A DNA stretch of 64,000 bases, taken from positions 1 through 64,000 of the forward strand of contig QZKJ01000014.1 in assembly GCA_003605035.1 (NCBI GenBank), written 5' to 3'. Positions within the stretch are counted from its first letter, which is position 1, and the number at the start of each line of letters is the position of its first letter. The notes beneath the pieces are model-generated. The model was not told where the DNA came from. It made no database searches and saw only the letters and a program-made list of their open reading frames with translations. The translations under genes and the position numbers were made by a program. Shown here piece by piece: positions 30,918-40,318 of this stretch. Source of the stretch: Desulfurivibrio sp. Lineage in GTDB: Bacteria > Desulfobacterota > Desulfobulbia > Desulfobulbales > SURF-16.

Positions 30918-31136
30918 TATGATGAAAAAAATCTGTTCTTTTCCGGTTGATCTGACGAGGCGGCTGGCTGGACAATGGCGTGCTTGCCGTCACAAAATCT
31001 CGACTTTACTAAAAAGGATAGCTAAAGTTGCTGGCGAGAACAAGAACAAAAAAACAGATCCCCTGGTCTGCAACCCCGCACCCGCGACTCCACCGGCTGT
31101 CAACCGGACACCCTGAGAGAAAAAAGGCCATGAACC

Positions 31137-32228
31137 ATGAGCACATTCAAGTCAATCTTCCAGATCGTTGAAAACAAAAAGTGCCCGCTCTATGCACTGG
31201 ATGACCGGCTGGAATTGACGGACAAAGCCCTGCTGCCCCCGCAGGATAAAGCGGTCTGCCTTATCCTGGCCCGCGAAATGACCGAACTGCTGTTTGCCCT
31301 GCTCTCCCAGGATAAAGACGGCTACGACCCGGAAAAGCTGTTCAGCTGCTCCGGCTGCTCCGGCCTGATCAAGTTCAGGATGAATTTCAACAAAGCCGCC
31401 TCATCAGAGGAGGAAGCAGCCTCCTCGCTGTCGGAGATCCTCGGCACGCAGGTCAACATGCCGCGCAGACTGGTTGACGGCCTGGAGCATATCGGTCTCT
31501 TTCAGGCCCTGGAAAAGGAAAATCTGGTCAGAATCCTCCCCTGCTTCACTTACAAGAAATTCACGCCAGGCGCGGAGATATTCCGCAAGGGCGAGGAAGG
31601 CGGCTTTGTGGTCATCATCCTGTCCGGCAAGGTGGTGGTGCTGGACGGCGATGAGCGCATTGCCGTGCTGGGCAGGGGGGAGGTGCTGGGCGAGATGAGT
31701 CTGCTCACCTCCCAGGCGGTCTGCGCCACGGTAAAAACCCTCGACTCCACCGAGGTGCTCTGCATCAACGGCCAGGAGCTGAAAAACCTGATGAACAGAA
31801 ACCCCAGCCTCTATATCTATTTCCTGCATCTGCTTGCCGACCGTCTCACCAAGAGCAATGCCGTCCGTCTGCAGGAGGTGGCCTATGCCATGAGCGGCAC
31901 GCTGGCTGAAATGCCGCAGGTGGAACTGTTCCAGCTCTTTCACATGAACGGCAAAACAGGGGTGCTGACCATTGAGCTGCCGGCCGGCGAGGCGCGCATC
32001 TCCTTCAGGGAGGGGTGCATCATCAACGCCAGCTATGCCGGGGAAAAAAACCAGGAGGCCATCTATCGGATCATTGCCGAAAGAAAAGGAGGCCGTTTCA
32101 AATTCAGCGTCGGTCTTTCCCCCCAGGAGATGAAAGCGGCGGAGATCGGCGAATTCATGAAACTGCTGATGGACGGCATCAGACGGGTTGATGAGGAAAA
32201 CAGTCCGGACGAGGAGGAAGAGGATTAA
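31137..32228 (+). CDS. cyclic-nucleotide-binding-domain protein with C-terminal DUF4388/PATAN-like domain
   Basis: FTPGAEIFRKGEEGGFVVIILSGKVVVLDGDERIAVLGRGEVLGEMSLLTSQAVCATVKTLDSTEVLCI; C-terminal MNGKTGVLTIELPAGEARISFREGCIINASYAGEKNQEAIYRI. Confidence 0.88.
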   Translation: MSTFKSIFQIVENKKCPLYALDDRLELTDKALLPPQDKAVCLILAREMTELLFALLSQDKDGYDPEKLFSCSGCSGLIKFRMNFNKAASSEEEAASSLSEILGTQVNMPRRLVDGLEHIGLFQALEKENLVRILPCFTYKKFTPGAEIFRKGEEGGFVVIILSGKVVVLDGDERIAVLGRGEVLGEMSLLTSQAVCATVKTLDSTEVLCINGQELKNLMNRNPSLYIYFLHLLADRLTKSNAVRLQEVAYAMSGTLAEMPQVELFQLFHMNGKTGVLTIELPAGEARISFREGCIINASYAGEKNQEAIYRIIAERKGGRFKFSVGLSPQEMKAAEIGEFMKLLMDGIRRVDEENSPDEEEED

Positions 32229-32306
32229 CCCTCGGCAGCCACGGGCAGAGGATCAGGGAAACCGGGGCAGGAGAAGAGCCCTGCCCCGGTGAGCTGGGTG
32301 AAACTA

Positions 32307-32591
32307 TTAGTGCTGGCTGGGCGCCCCTTCCGCGGCAGGAGCTGGTTCGCCCTGGGGTGCGTCGGGTGAGGGAACCTCCATCGGCTGTGCTTCCGCGGCA
32401 GGCGCGGCCTCTTCAGCCGGAGCCGGCTCTGCGGCAGGAGCTGCCTGCTCCATGGCCGGTGCGGCCTTTTCGGCAGGTGCTACTTCTGCTTTTTCTTTTT
32501 TCTGATCACAGGCGCACATACCGCCGGCCAGTAAGGACATAAGGACAAAAGCAACAGTCTTTTTCATCAGTTTCATTGAATTCTTCCTCAA
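32307..32591 (-). CDS. Ala/Pro/Glu-rich small lipoprotein
   Basis: Signal peptide and Cys (GMCAC) followed by low-complexity APAAEPAPAEEAAPA; MKLMKK is an alternative start. Confidence 0.7.
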   Translation of the reverse strand: MRKNSMKLMKKTVAFVLMSLLAGGMCACDQKKEKAEVAPAEKAAPAMEQAAPAAEPAPAEEAAPAAEAQPMEVPSPDAPQGEPAPAAEGAPSQH

Positions 32592-32858
32592 TTTTTGGTT
32601 GTTGGAAAAGGGTTACAGAATCTCTGACAGGATGGCTATTACCGCTTGCCTATTCCTTTCACGCTGTTATGGGATTTTTTTCTCCCTCGTGAGGAATTTT
32701 TTTTGATATTACCTCCCCTTTCATAACCAGTAAAGGGAAATAAACAGCAGCAGTACAATAAAATAACTTGCTTTTTTTGCGTGTCTGCAGGAGGGTGACA
32801 CCCCGGTGCCGCCGGCGAAAAAAGGCGTCAGGCAAAACGGCAGGGGCGCGCCTGCCTG

Positions 32859-32964
32859 CAGAACTCCTGCTGTCGTGACCTGATTTCACGTTAGGCAACC
32901 ACTTCTAACCGCGGCCCGTTAACGGCAAAGTGCCTGAAGTGCCCTAAAGTTAAAGGAATTGTTA
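32859..32964. repeat. dispersed intergenic repeat family 2, copy 1
   Basis: Reverse complement (taac..tcctttaactttag.gcactt...ggtcacgacagcaggagttctg) aligns with 56639-56762. Confidence 0.7.
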
Positions 32965-32975
32965 AGTGATATCGC

Positions 32976-33599
32976 TCACCGGCCGGCCGACCAGCCGGAC
33001 AGGCCATAGACGTCCTCCACAATCTGCCGGGGCAGCCGGCAGCCGAACCGACTGGCAAAGAGCCCGGCCGCCTCAAGCGGGTCAGCCGGCCGGCTGGCCA
33101 TTCTGCCGAGCAGGCCGCTGACATCCTCAATGACCGCCCACGGGTAGATGATCCACCGCCACTTCCGCACCTGTGCCGCATAATAATCCGGCGAGAAGGT
33201 GGATGTCTGCTTATGGTGCAGCACCGCCACCCGCAACCCGGCCGGCTGAAAACTCTGCAGGTGCTGCAGGGCCAGCTCCAGGGTCTGGCCGGTGTCATTG
33301 ACATCATCGACTAAGAGCACCCGCAGGCCATGGATGTCCCTTTTAAAGGGCTCAATGAGACGGGCGCTTTTCTTCTTGCTGGCCCCGGCCTCGTAATGGC
33401 TCAGCTGCATGCTGGTCAGCTGGCTGACATCCAGATGATCGCAGAGGATGCGCGCCGGGATGTAGCCGCCCCTGGCAATGGCCACGATGAGGTCCGGGGC
33501 AAAACCCTGCTCTTTGATGCTGGCGGCCAGCAGCCGGGTCAACTGGTACATCCTGTTCCAGGAGACCAGTTCGCAGCGGAACTCTTCCGTCATTGGCAA
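32976..33599 (-). CDS. phosphoribosyltransferase family protein
   Basis: DLIVAIARGGYIPARIL...LRVLLVDDVNDTGQTLELAL (PRPP-binding motif). Confidence 0.9.
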   Translation of the reverse strand: MPMTEEFRCELVSWNRMYQLTRLLAASIKEQGFAPDLIVAIARGGYIPARILCDHLDVSQLTSMQLSHYEAGASKKKSARLIEPFKRDIHGLRVLLVDDVNDTGQTLELALQHLQSFQPAGLRVAVLHHKQTSTFSPDYYAAQVRKWRWIIYPWAVIEDVSGLLGRMASRPADPLEAAGLFASRFGCRLPRQIVEDVYGLSGWSAGR

Positions 33600-33603
33600 C
33601 CTC

Positions 33604-36051
33604 CTATGTCTCTTCCAGTCCTTTCATGATCTTTTCCAGCTCGACGCCGTCGACGATCTCCTGGCGGATGAGGATGGAGGCCAGCTGCTCCACCTTTTCC
33701 CAGTGTTTTTCGATCAGGGCCTCGGCCTTGAGCCTCGCCTCTTTCATCCAGTGGCTGACCCGCTCCTCAACCTTGGCCAGATAGATGTGTTTGCTGACAT
33801 TCTGGGACAGGGTATCGGTGTGCACATAGCCGATCTCCTCATCCATGCCCAGACTGGCAACCGCGGCATAGGCCTGGTGGGTGGCCACCTCCAGATCGTT
33901 GGCCGCGCCGGTGTCAATGCCCCGGCTGCCGAACTTCCTGATGCTGGCCGTACGCCCGCCGAGCATCACGCAGATGTTGTCAAACACCTCATCCCTGGAG
34001 ATGTTGCCGGGAAAATCCTCCATGCTGTAGGAGATGAAGCCCATGGATTTCAGCCGGGGGGCGATGGTCACCTGTTCGATCTTGATATCCGGCAGCAGCA
34101 GATGGGACAACGCCGCGTGGCCCGCCTCATGGTAGGCGGTGATTTTCAGATCCTGCTCAAGATTTCTGATGCGCTTCTTCTCCAGCTTGAATCCATACTT
34201 GATGATGTTGATCTCCTCGATGAGGATATCCTCGGTGATGCAGTCCAGATCATGGCGGATGGCATAGAGGGAGGCCTCCTTGCCGATGCGCTGCAGATCG
34301 TAGCCGCTCATGCCGGAGATATAGCGGATCACCCGCTCCACGTTGATTTTGCCGTCATTGGGCTTCTCCAGAATCTTTTCGATGAAGAAACGCCGGGCGT
34401 CCCGGTCCAGCTCAGGCACCTCGACAAACATGTCGATCCGGTTGGGGGCGATGATGCGGGGACTGACATCGGCCCTGTTCTGGGCGGTGGCGATGGTGAA
34501 GACGGAATCCTCGGGATCGCCGGACAAAACGTCAAGTTCCAGAATCAGCTGGTCATCCGGCATGGAGGCATAAACCCCCTCGATCAGCCCCTTGACGTCA
34601 ATGCCGTCCAGGAAAACGATGCTCGGGGCAAACTCCCTGGCCTTGAGATAGGCGTTCCTGAGGTAGCCCGGATCAAACAGGTCGCTGCGCGACACATAGA
34701 CATACGGCCTCTCCGTCTCCCGGGCAAAGGCCTTGGCCAGCATGGTCTTGCCCACCCCGGGCGGCCCATACAGCAGCATGCCCTTGGGCATGTCGATGCC
34801 GAATTTCTTCAGCAGTTCCGGCTCCTTGAGAATTTTGATAATCTGCTTGAGGTTCTTCTTGGTGCTCTTGTTGCCGGCGATATCCTTGAAACCCAGAGTG
34901 GAAAATTCCACGCCGGGCAGCAGTTCGCGGAAGAATTCACTGGCCGGCGGCAGCCTTTTGAGTTCCGCCTTCTGGATGGTGCAGGTCAGCTTCTGGCCGC
35001 GCAGGGTCTCCTTCCAGGTGAGATCCACTGTTTCATTCTTCTTGTACAGCCGGGAAAGCAGCGTCTCCTTCTCCTGGCAGGTTTTCTCCAGAAAGGCCTC
35101 GGCCTGCCTGGAGAGCCGGCAGGCGATCTGCCGGGGATATTTGCCCTGGTCCCGGACAAATCCGGTGATCCTGCCGAGAAAGAGATCGGGCAGCTTCTGC
35201 TTGACCCGGTTGACGTTGATGTCAGGAGAAAAGGAGAGGGTCAGCAGGGTGGCGATCCGCTCAAAATCATGATATTCGACCTTCATGCCGCTGACGTCGG
35301 CAAACTGCCGGGAATGATCGCTCAACGATTCACCGCCGATGCGCACCAGGGTATCCAGGCTGAGCGAATTGAACAGGATAATGAAATGGCGCGCCATGGC
35401 GGCCAGCAGCTTGGGGGCAATGGCGCTCTGCACCGTATCAAAAACCGCCTTTCTTTCCTTGGCAAGGGCGTCCATGACCAGGGCCTGGGCGCGCAGCTTG
35501 TTTTCCTTGAATGCCTCCTGATACTTTCTGTCCTTGAAAAAACTGCAGCCCAGGCTGGAGGTGAAAATGACGATGACCCCGCTGCAGTTGATGCCGCTCT
35601 CCTCCTCGCCCCGGGTCAGCAGATTGAACAGGGCCAGCTGCAGCTGATTGTCCGCTTTTTCAATGGCGTCAAAGAGAATGATCGACTGCGGGTTCTCCCT
35701 GATGAAACCGGTCAGCTCACCCTCCTGGAAACCGTCGGCGGTCAGCCGCTGGCCAAGCAGCTGGGCGCCGCTTTCCGGATCCGTATACTGTTCCATGTCA
35801 AAGTGCCTGAAAGCCGCGTATTCCTCCAGATGGGAGGTCAGGGCCCGGGCCAGACTCTTCCTGCCCACCGCGGGAGGTCCCAGGAAGGTGAAGATCGCCT
35901 TGGGCTGGGTGGCCGCAGGCCGGTAGGCCATATGAATGAAGGCGTCCACCACCTCGTCAATGGCCTTGTCCTGATCAAGGATAATCTGCTTCAGACTGTC
36001 CCGCAGCCTGTCGAACCTGACAAAGATGTTCTGATCAGTTTCCTGTGCCAT
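33604..36051 (-). CDS. ClpA/B-D2-like pseudo-ATPase fused to FtsH-like AAA+ and M41 peptidase
   Basis: N-terminal FLGPPAVGRKSLARAL...IILFDAIEKAD; then GPPGVGKTMLAKAFA...SIVFLDGID; M41 motif TAYHEAGHAAL and AANDLEVAT. Confidence 0.9.
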   Translation of the reverse strand: MAQETDQNIFVRFDRLRDSLKQIILDQDKAIDEVVDAFIHMAYRPAATQPKAIFTFLGPPAVGRKSLARALTSHLEEYAAFRHFDMEQYTDPESGAQLLGQRLTADGFQEGELTGFIRENPQSIILFDAIEKADNQLQLALFNLLTRGEEESGINCSGVIVIFTSSLGCSFFKDRKYQEAFKENKLRAQALVMDALAKERKAVFDTVQSAIAPKLLAAMARHFIILFNSLSLDTLVRIGGESLSDHSRQFADVSGMKVEYHDFERIATLLTLSFSPDINVNRVKQKLPDLFLGRITGFVRDQGKYPRQIACRLSRQAEAFLEKTCQEKETLLSRLYKKNETVDLTWKETLRGQKLTCTIQKAELKRLPPASEFFRELLPGVEFSTLGFKDIAGNKSTKKNLKQIIKILKEPELLKKFGIDMPKGMLLYGPPGVGKTMLAKAFARETERPYVYVSRSDLFDPGYLRNAYLKAREFAPSIVFLDGIDVKGLIEGVYASMPDDQLILELDVLSGDPEDSVFTIATAQNRADVSPRIIAPNRIDMFVEVPELDRDARRFFIEKILEKPNDGKINVERVIRYISGMSGYDLQRIGKEASLYAIRHDLDCITEDILIEEINIIKYGFKLEKKRIRNLEQDLKITAYHEAGHAALSHLLLPDIKIEQVTIAPRLKSMGFISYSMEDFPGNISRDEVFDNICVMLGGRTASIRKFGSRGIDTGAANDLEVATHQAYAAVASLGMDEEIGYVHTDTLSQNVSKHIYLAKVEERVSHWMKEARLKAEALIEKHWEKVEQLASILIRQEIVDGVELEKIMKGLEET

Positions 36052-36134
36052 GCCGGCTCCTGTTATTTCCGAGAGAAAAGATTGCTGTCGGAGTACGTTT
36101 CATATCGGTAGGTTCATTGAGGTATTTTTTTTGT

Positions 36135-36165
36135 GTACGGGGAGCGGTTCGCGAACCGCCCGTAC
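36135..36165. repeat. REP-like palindrome GTACGGGgaGCGGTTCGCGAACCGCcCGTAC
   Basis: Near-perfect inverted repeat in intergenic DNA. Confidence 0.6.
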
Positions 36166-36217
36166 CAAACCGCCCTTACGCATACCAGCCCCTCGGGAGG
36201 CTACCTTTCCTCTGCCA

Positions 36218-37300
36218 TCAGACAATAAGTTCGTAATAGGCCTTCTCGGAAATCGCGCCCCAGCCGCGGATCTCATTTTTAAACTTTTTAAAGGCCGTAT
36301 GAACCAGCTGCGAGGTTTTATCTTTGGCAGCCTCCTCTTCCAGGGTCTCGTCCGCCAGCTTCTTCAAGGTGCCGAGCAGGGAATCCGGGAAACGGCGCAC
36401 CTGCACCCGGTGTTTTTCCACCAGCTCCTCCAGCGCGGCCCCGTTGCCCGCCTCAAATTCGCTTAATGTCCGCATATTGCATTCCATGGCCGCGCAGTCG
36501 ATCAGCACCTGCAGATCCCCGGGCAGGGAGAGATAAGCCTTTTTATTGATGAGCAGTTCCAGGCAGCTGCCCGGTTCATGCCAGCCAGGGTAATAGTAAT
36601 AGGGAGCAGCCTTGTGGAAGCCCATGCGCAGGTCATGCAGCGGCCCCACCCATTCGGTGGCGTCGATCACCCCCCGCTCAAGACTGGTGAAGATCTCGGC
36701 CGCCGGCAGCAGCACCACGGTGCCGCCGGCCCTGGCCACCACCTTGCCGCCCAGCCCGGGGATGCGCATTTTCAGCCCCTGGAAATCGGCCACCGAATTG
36801 ATTTCCTTGCGGAACCAGCCGCCCATCTGCATGCCGGTATTGCCGAAGGGTCGCGGCACCAGGTTAAAGGGGTCATAGATCTGCTCCCACAGCTTGAGGC
36901 CGCCGCTTTCCAGCCAGCTGTTCATGCCCTGGGCGTTGAGTCCGAAGGGAACCGAGGTGAACCACTGGGCCGCCGGCACCTTGCCCGCCCAGTAATAGGA
37001 GGCGCCGCTGCCAAGCTGCACCGTGCCGCCGGCCACCGCGTCGAACACCCCCATGGGCGGCACCAGTTCGCCGCCGGCATAGACCTGGATCTGCAGCCGG
37101 CCCCCGCTCATCTCCCTGACCCGCTCGGCAAAGCGCTGGGCTCCTGTCTGGAGCACCGACATGCTGGGCGGCCAGGTGGTCACCATGTTCCACGCAAACC
37201 TTTCACCCCCGGCCCACACTGCCGGCGCCCGCAGGCTTGCCGCCCCGGCGGCGCACAGGGCCGCCGTCCCGGTTCTTTTCAAAAAATCCCGTCGTTCCAT
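36218..37300 (-). CDS. TRAP transporter substrate-binding protein (DctP-like), Tat-type signal
   Basis: MERRDFLKRTGTAALCAAGAA; FAWNMVTTWPPSMSVLQTGAQRFAERVREMSGGRLQIQVYAGGELVP. Confidence 0.93.
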   Translation of the reverse strand: MERRDFLKRTGTAALCAAGAASLRAPAVWAGGERFAWNMVTTWPPSMSVLQTGAQRFAERVREMSGGRLQIQVYAGGELVPPMGVFDAVAGGTVQLGSGASYYWAGKVPAAQWFTSVPFGLNAQGMNSWLESGGLKLWEQIYDPFNLVPRPFGNTGMQMGGWFRKEINSVADFQGLKMRIPGLGGKVVARAGGTVVLLPAAEIFTSLERGVIDATEWVGPLHDLRMGFHKAAPYYYYPGWHEPGSCLELLINKKAYLSLPGDLQVLIDCAAMECNMRTLSEFEAGNGAALEELVEKHRVQVRRFPDSLLGTLKKLADETLEEEAAKDKTSQLVHTAFKKFKNEIRGWGAISEKAYYELIV

Positions 37301-37438
37301 ACTGATCTCTGCTCCGTTCCCCAATATTTCCTGATTTCTCCAGCTGCGCGAAAATGCGTCCCTCCTGGTTCAGCCGCACCAGACTGATGTCATCTGCCTG
37401 CCGAAAATCCTCGGCCCCGCAACCCCGGTGCCGCCCCC

Positions 37439-37484
37439 AAAAAAAAAGCCCGACTTTCCGCCAATGCCGGGCGGGAAGTCAGGC
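37439..37484 (-). terminator. rho-independent terminator downstream of pilZ-like gene
   Basis: Minus strand GCCTGACTTCCCGCC-cggcatt-GGCGGAAAGTCGGGC followed by T9. Confidence 0.85.
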
Positions 37485-37512
37485 CGGATGCTGCCGATTT
37501 GACCAGGAACAA

Positions 37513-37824
37513 TCACAAAGAACTGACAAACCTTAATCCGGCGCGAAAGCCGTTATCATCCTTGCACGACCACATGACCACGGCCTTGTTGGGAATCTTA
37601 TTCTTGAAGTTTGTCGCGATGCTTACCAGTTGTCCGAGGGCAAGTTCATGATTGCTGAAGACAGCCATGCCGGTCTCGCTGATGTTTAACAGGGTAGCCT
37701 CCACGGTTTCCATTTTCACATTACGGATGGTCAGCGACATCGGCGCATTTTCGGCGAATTTTTCCGCAGAAATCCGCCGGGCCAGCCGGCCGTCCGACAT
37801 ATTATCGTTTAAATTACTCGTCAT
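37513..37824 (-). CDS. PilZ-like domain protein
   Basis: ARRISAEKFAENAPMSLTI...LLNISETGMAVFSNHELALGQLVSI...AVVMWSCKDDNGFRAGLRFV. Confidence 0.75.
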   Translation of the reverse strand: MTSNLNDNMSDGRLARRISAEKFAENAPMSLTIRNVKMETVEATLLNISETGMAVFSNHELALGQLVSIATNFKNKIPNKAVVMWSCKDDNGFRAGLRFVSSL

Positions 37825-38180
37825 TTCCCCCCCTCACCAATGGATTGAGGCTTCGCCAAAAATCCTGCCGACAGCTTCGTGTCGATAAAACATGGAGTTA
37901 TCATCACTGTGCGGTGGTCGAGCAGCTTTCAGCGAGACCGTCAATAATTTCTTTTCACCCCTCTTTTCTCAATGCCAGCACACTTTACCAGACAGATCCC
38001 CTGTCATTTCGCCCTGCGGCAGGCCGCCGGACAGGACGTTCCATGTTCCAATCAATTCCCGCAGCCGCAAGCCGCCTCTTCGGCAACGGACCGCAATGTG
38101 TATCAACTACACCATAGATGTCTGCTTTTCAAGTGAATTATCGTGCAAATTTAACATGATGTGAGGAAAGCCCCGCACCG

Positions 38181-39482
38181 CTACAGCAGGCAGTCAACCA
38201 GCCCGGGGCAGAAAAAAACCAGCAGCAGACCGGCAAGCTGCAGCAGAACAAAGGGGATGATCCCCCGGTAAATATGGGCGGTGGTCACCCCGGGCGGCGC
38301 GACGGCCCGCAGATAAAAAAGGGAAAAGCCGAAAGGCGGGGTGAGAAAGGAGGTCTGCAGATTGACCGCGATCAGGATGCAGAGCCAGAGGGGATCAATG
38401 CCCAGGTCAACCATCACCGGGGCCAGCACCGGCACGTGGATAAAGGTGATCTCGATGAAATCGAGAAAGAAACCGATGACAAAAATAAACAGCATGACAA
38501 TCGCCAGCACGGACCACGGGCCGAGCCCCGCGGACAGGCTGCCCAGTGCGTGGCGCACCAGCCCGTCGCCGCCGGTGCCCCGGAAAACCAGGCCGAAGGC
38601 GGCAGCGCCCACCAGGACGATAAAGACCATGGAGGTGAGCTGCATGGTTGACCGTGCCACCTCGTCCACCATCTTCAGGGAAAAGCCGCCATGGGCCAGG
38701 GCCAGAGCGCTCGCCCCCACGGCGCCGACCGCCGCCGCCTCGGTGGGCGAGGCAATGCCGGCGAAAATGGAGCCCAGCACCGCCACCATCAGGAAAAGCG
38801 GCGGGAAAAGTGCCCTGGCCACCCTGCCCCAGCTCATGCCCTGCCCGTCACCCCAGGCAACGGTCGGCGCGCTGGCCGGGTGCAGCTGGGCGTAAATGAG
38901 GATATAGACGATATAGAGGACAACCAGCACAAGACCAGGCATGACCGCGCCGAGAAAGAGATCGCCCACCGGCACGCCGACAATATCACCGATCAGAATA
39001 AGGACAATGCTGGGCGGGATGATCTGGCCCAGAGTGCCGGAAGCGGCCACCGTGCCGCAGGCCAGCTCCGTTTTGTAACCGCGCCTCAGCATGGTGGGCA
39101 CGGCCAGCAGCCCCATGGTCACCACGGTGGCCCCGACAATGCCGGTGGAGGCGCCGAGCAGGGCGCCGACAATGACCACGGACACGGCCAGACCGCCCTT
39201 GATGCGGCCAAACAGCATGCCCATGGTGTCGAGCAGTTCCTCCGCCAGGCCGGAGCGTTCCAGCATGACGCCCATGAAGACAAACAGGGGAACGGCCAGC
39301 AGGGTGCCGTTGGTCATGATGCCCCAGATGCGCAGGGGCAGCAGGTTGAAAAACCCCCAGCCGAAGCCGATGAGACCGAAACACAGCGAGGTGCCGAGCA
39401 GGGTGAAGGCCACCGGGAAGCCGGCCATGAGCAGCACGGTCAGCACCAGAAACATCCATATGGGCAGCAGCTCGGCAAACAT
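38181..39482 (-). CDS. TRAP transporter large permease (DctM-like)
   Basis: Multi-TM; LLAVPLFVFMGVMLERSGLAEELLDTMG; IIPPSIVLILIGDIVGVPVGDLFLGAVMPG. Confidence 0.95.
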   Translation of the reverse strand: MFAELLPIWMFLVLTVLLMAGFPVAFTLLGTSLCFGLIGFGWGFFNLLPLRIWGIMTNGTLLAVPLFVFMGVMLERSGLAEELLDTMGMLFGRIKGGLAVSVVIVGALLGASTGIVGATVVTMGLLAVPTMLRRGYKTELACGTVAASGTLGQIIPPSIVLILIGDIVGVPVGDLFLGAVMPGLVLVVLYIVYILIYAQLHPASAPTVAWGDGQGMSWGRVARALFPPLFLMVAVLGSIFAGIASPTEAAAVGAVGASALALAHGGFSLKMVDEVARSTMQLTSMVFIVLVGAAAFGLVFRGTGGDGLVRHALGSLSAGLGPWSVLAIVMLFIFVIGFFLDFIEITFIHVPVLAPVMVDLGIDPLWLCILIAVNLQTSFLTPPFGFSLFYLRAVAPPGVTTAHIYRGIIPFVLLQLAGLLLVFFCPGLVDCLL

Positions 39483-39515
39483 CAGCCCACCGGCTCCCGC
39501 TGCCTGAAAAGGCCT

Positions 39516-40052
39516 TTATTTCTCAAGTTTTCCTCCGGCGATGGTCAGCACGCTCCGGATGCCCATGGCCACCCCCTGCAGGGCGATCAGCAGAAAACCC
39601 AGGGGGATCATCGATTTCAGCAGGAAACGCCAGGGAATGCCGCCCGGATCAGGTGAGCCCTCCATCATCTGCAGGGAGGAGTTGGTAAAGGGCATGGCCG
39701 TGCTGATAACCAGATAGCAGCCGGGCAGCAGAAACAGCAGCACCCCGGCCAGGTTCAGCCAGGCCCTGCCCCTGGGGCTCAAGCGCTGATAGAAGATATC
39801 CACCCGCACATGGCCGTCCTTGAGCAGGGTATAGCCGCCGCCCAGCAGGAAGATCATGGCAAAGAGATGCCACTCCAGCTCCTGCATGAAGACAAAACTG
39901 CTGTGCAGCAGATAGCGCATCAGCACGTTGATGAAAACCACCAGCACCACCAGCACGGTCAGCCAGGCAACCCCCCGGCCCAGCCAGAAATTGACAGCGT
40001 CAATGGCCCGGCAGAGCAGCCGCAGGTATTGAAAAAGCAACCTCTCCCCCAT
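39516..40052 (-). CDS. TRAP transporter small permease (DctQ-like)
   Basis: VFMQELEWHLFAMIFLLGGGYTLLKDGHVRVDIFYQRLSPRGRAWLNL. Confidence 0.93.
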   Translation of the reverse strand: MGERLLFQYLRLLCRAIDAVNFWLGRGVAWLTVLVVLVVFINVLMRYLLHSSFVFMQELEWHLFAMIFLLGGGYTLLKDGHVRVDIFYQRLSPRGRAWLNLAGVLLFLLPGCYLVISTAMPFTNSSLQMMEGSPDPGGIPWRFLLKSMIPLGFLLIALQGVAMGIRSVLTIAGGKLEK

Positions 40053-40159
40053 TTTCCCTCTCTTTCCGCAATTTGTTCGCCTGCTGCATGCCCATCTGTA
40101 TACCATGCGCGGAACTTTTTCAAGGGGCGCAACAATGACAAATCAGCGGCGGCGGAAAA

Positions 40160-40318
40160 TCATTTCGTGAGGACCCCCTTCAGCCCCCCGCTGATCAGCG
40201 TGGTGAGATTGGCGACAATGACCGGCAGATGCAGGCTGGCCGGGAACACCAGGTATCTGGGCTCCCACACCGGAGCGAATTTGTCCTTGTAGGCCCGCAG
40301 CCCCCGGAAATTAGGCAT
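40160..40318 (-). pseudogene. C-terminal remnant of an MprF-family (DUF2156) protein
   Basis: MPNFRGLRAYKDKFAPVWEPRYLVFPASLHLPVIVANLTTLISGGLKGVLTK* resembles the extreme MprF C-terminus. Confidence 0.6.

Noticed and set aside
32659-32898. 79-aa minus-strand ORF between lipoprotein and phosphoribosyltransferase genes
   Set aside because: Overlaps repeat family 2 and has no recognisable features.
33478-36111. 877-aa plus-strand ORF opposite the Clp/FtsH-like gene
   Set aside because: Minus strand has Walker A and HEAGH motifs; antisense has no recognisable family.
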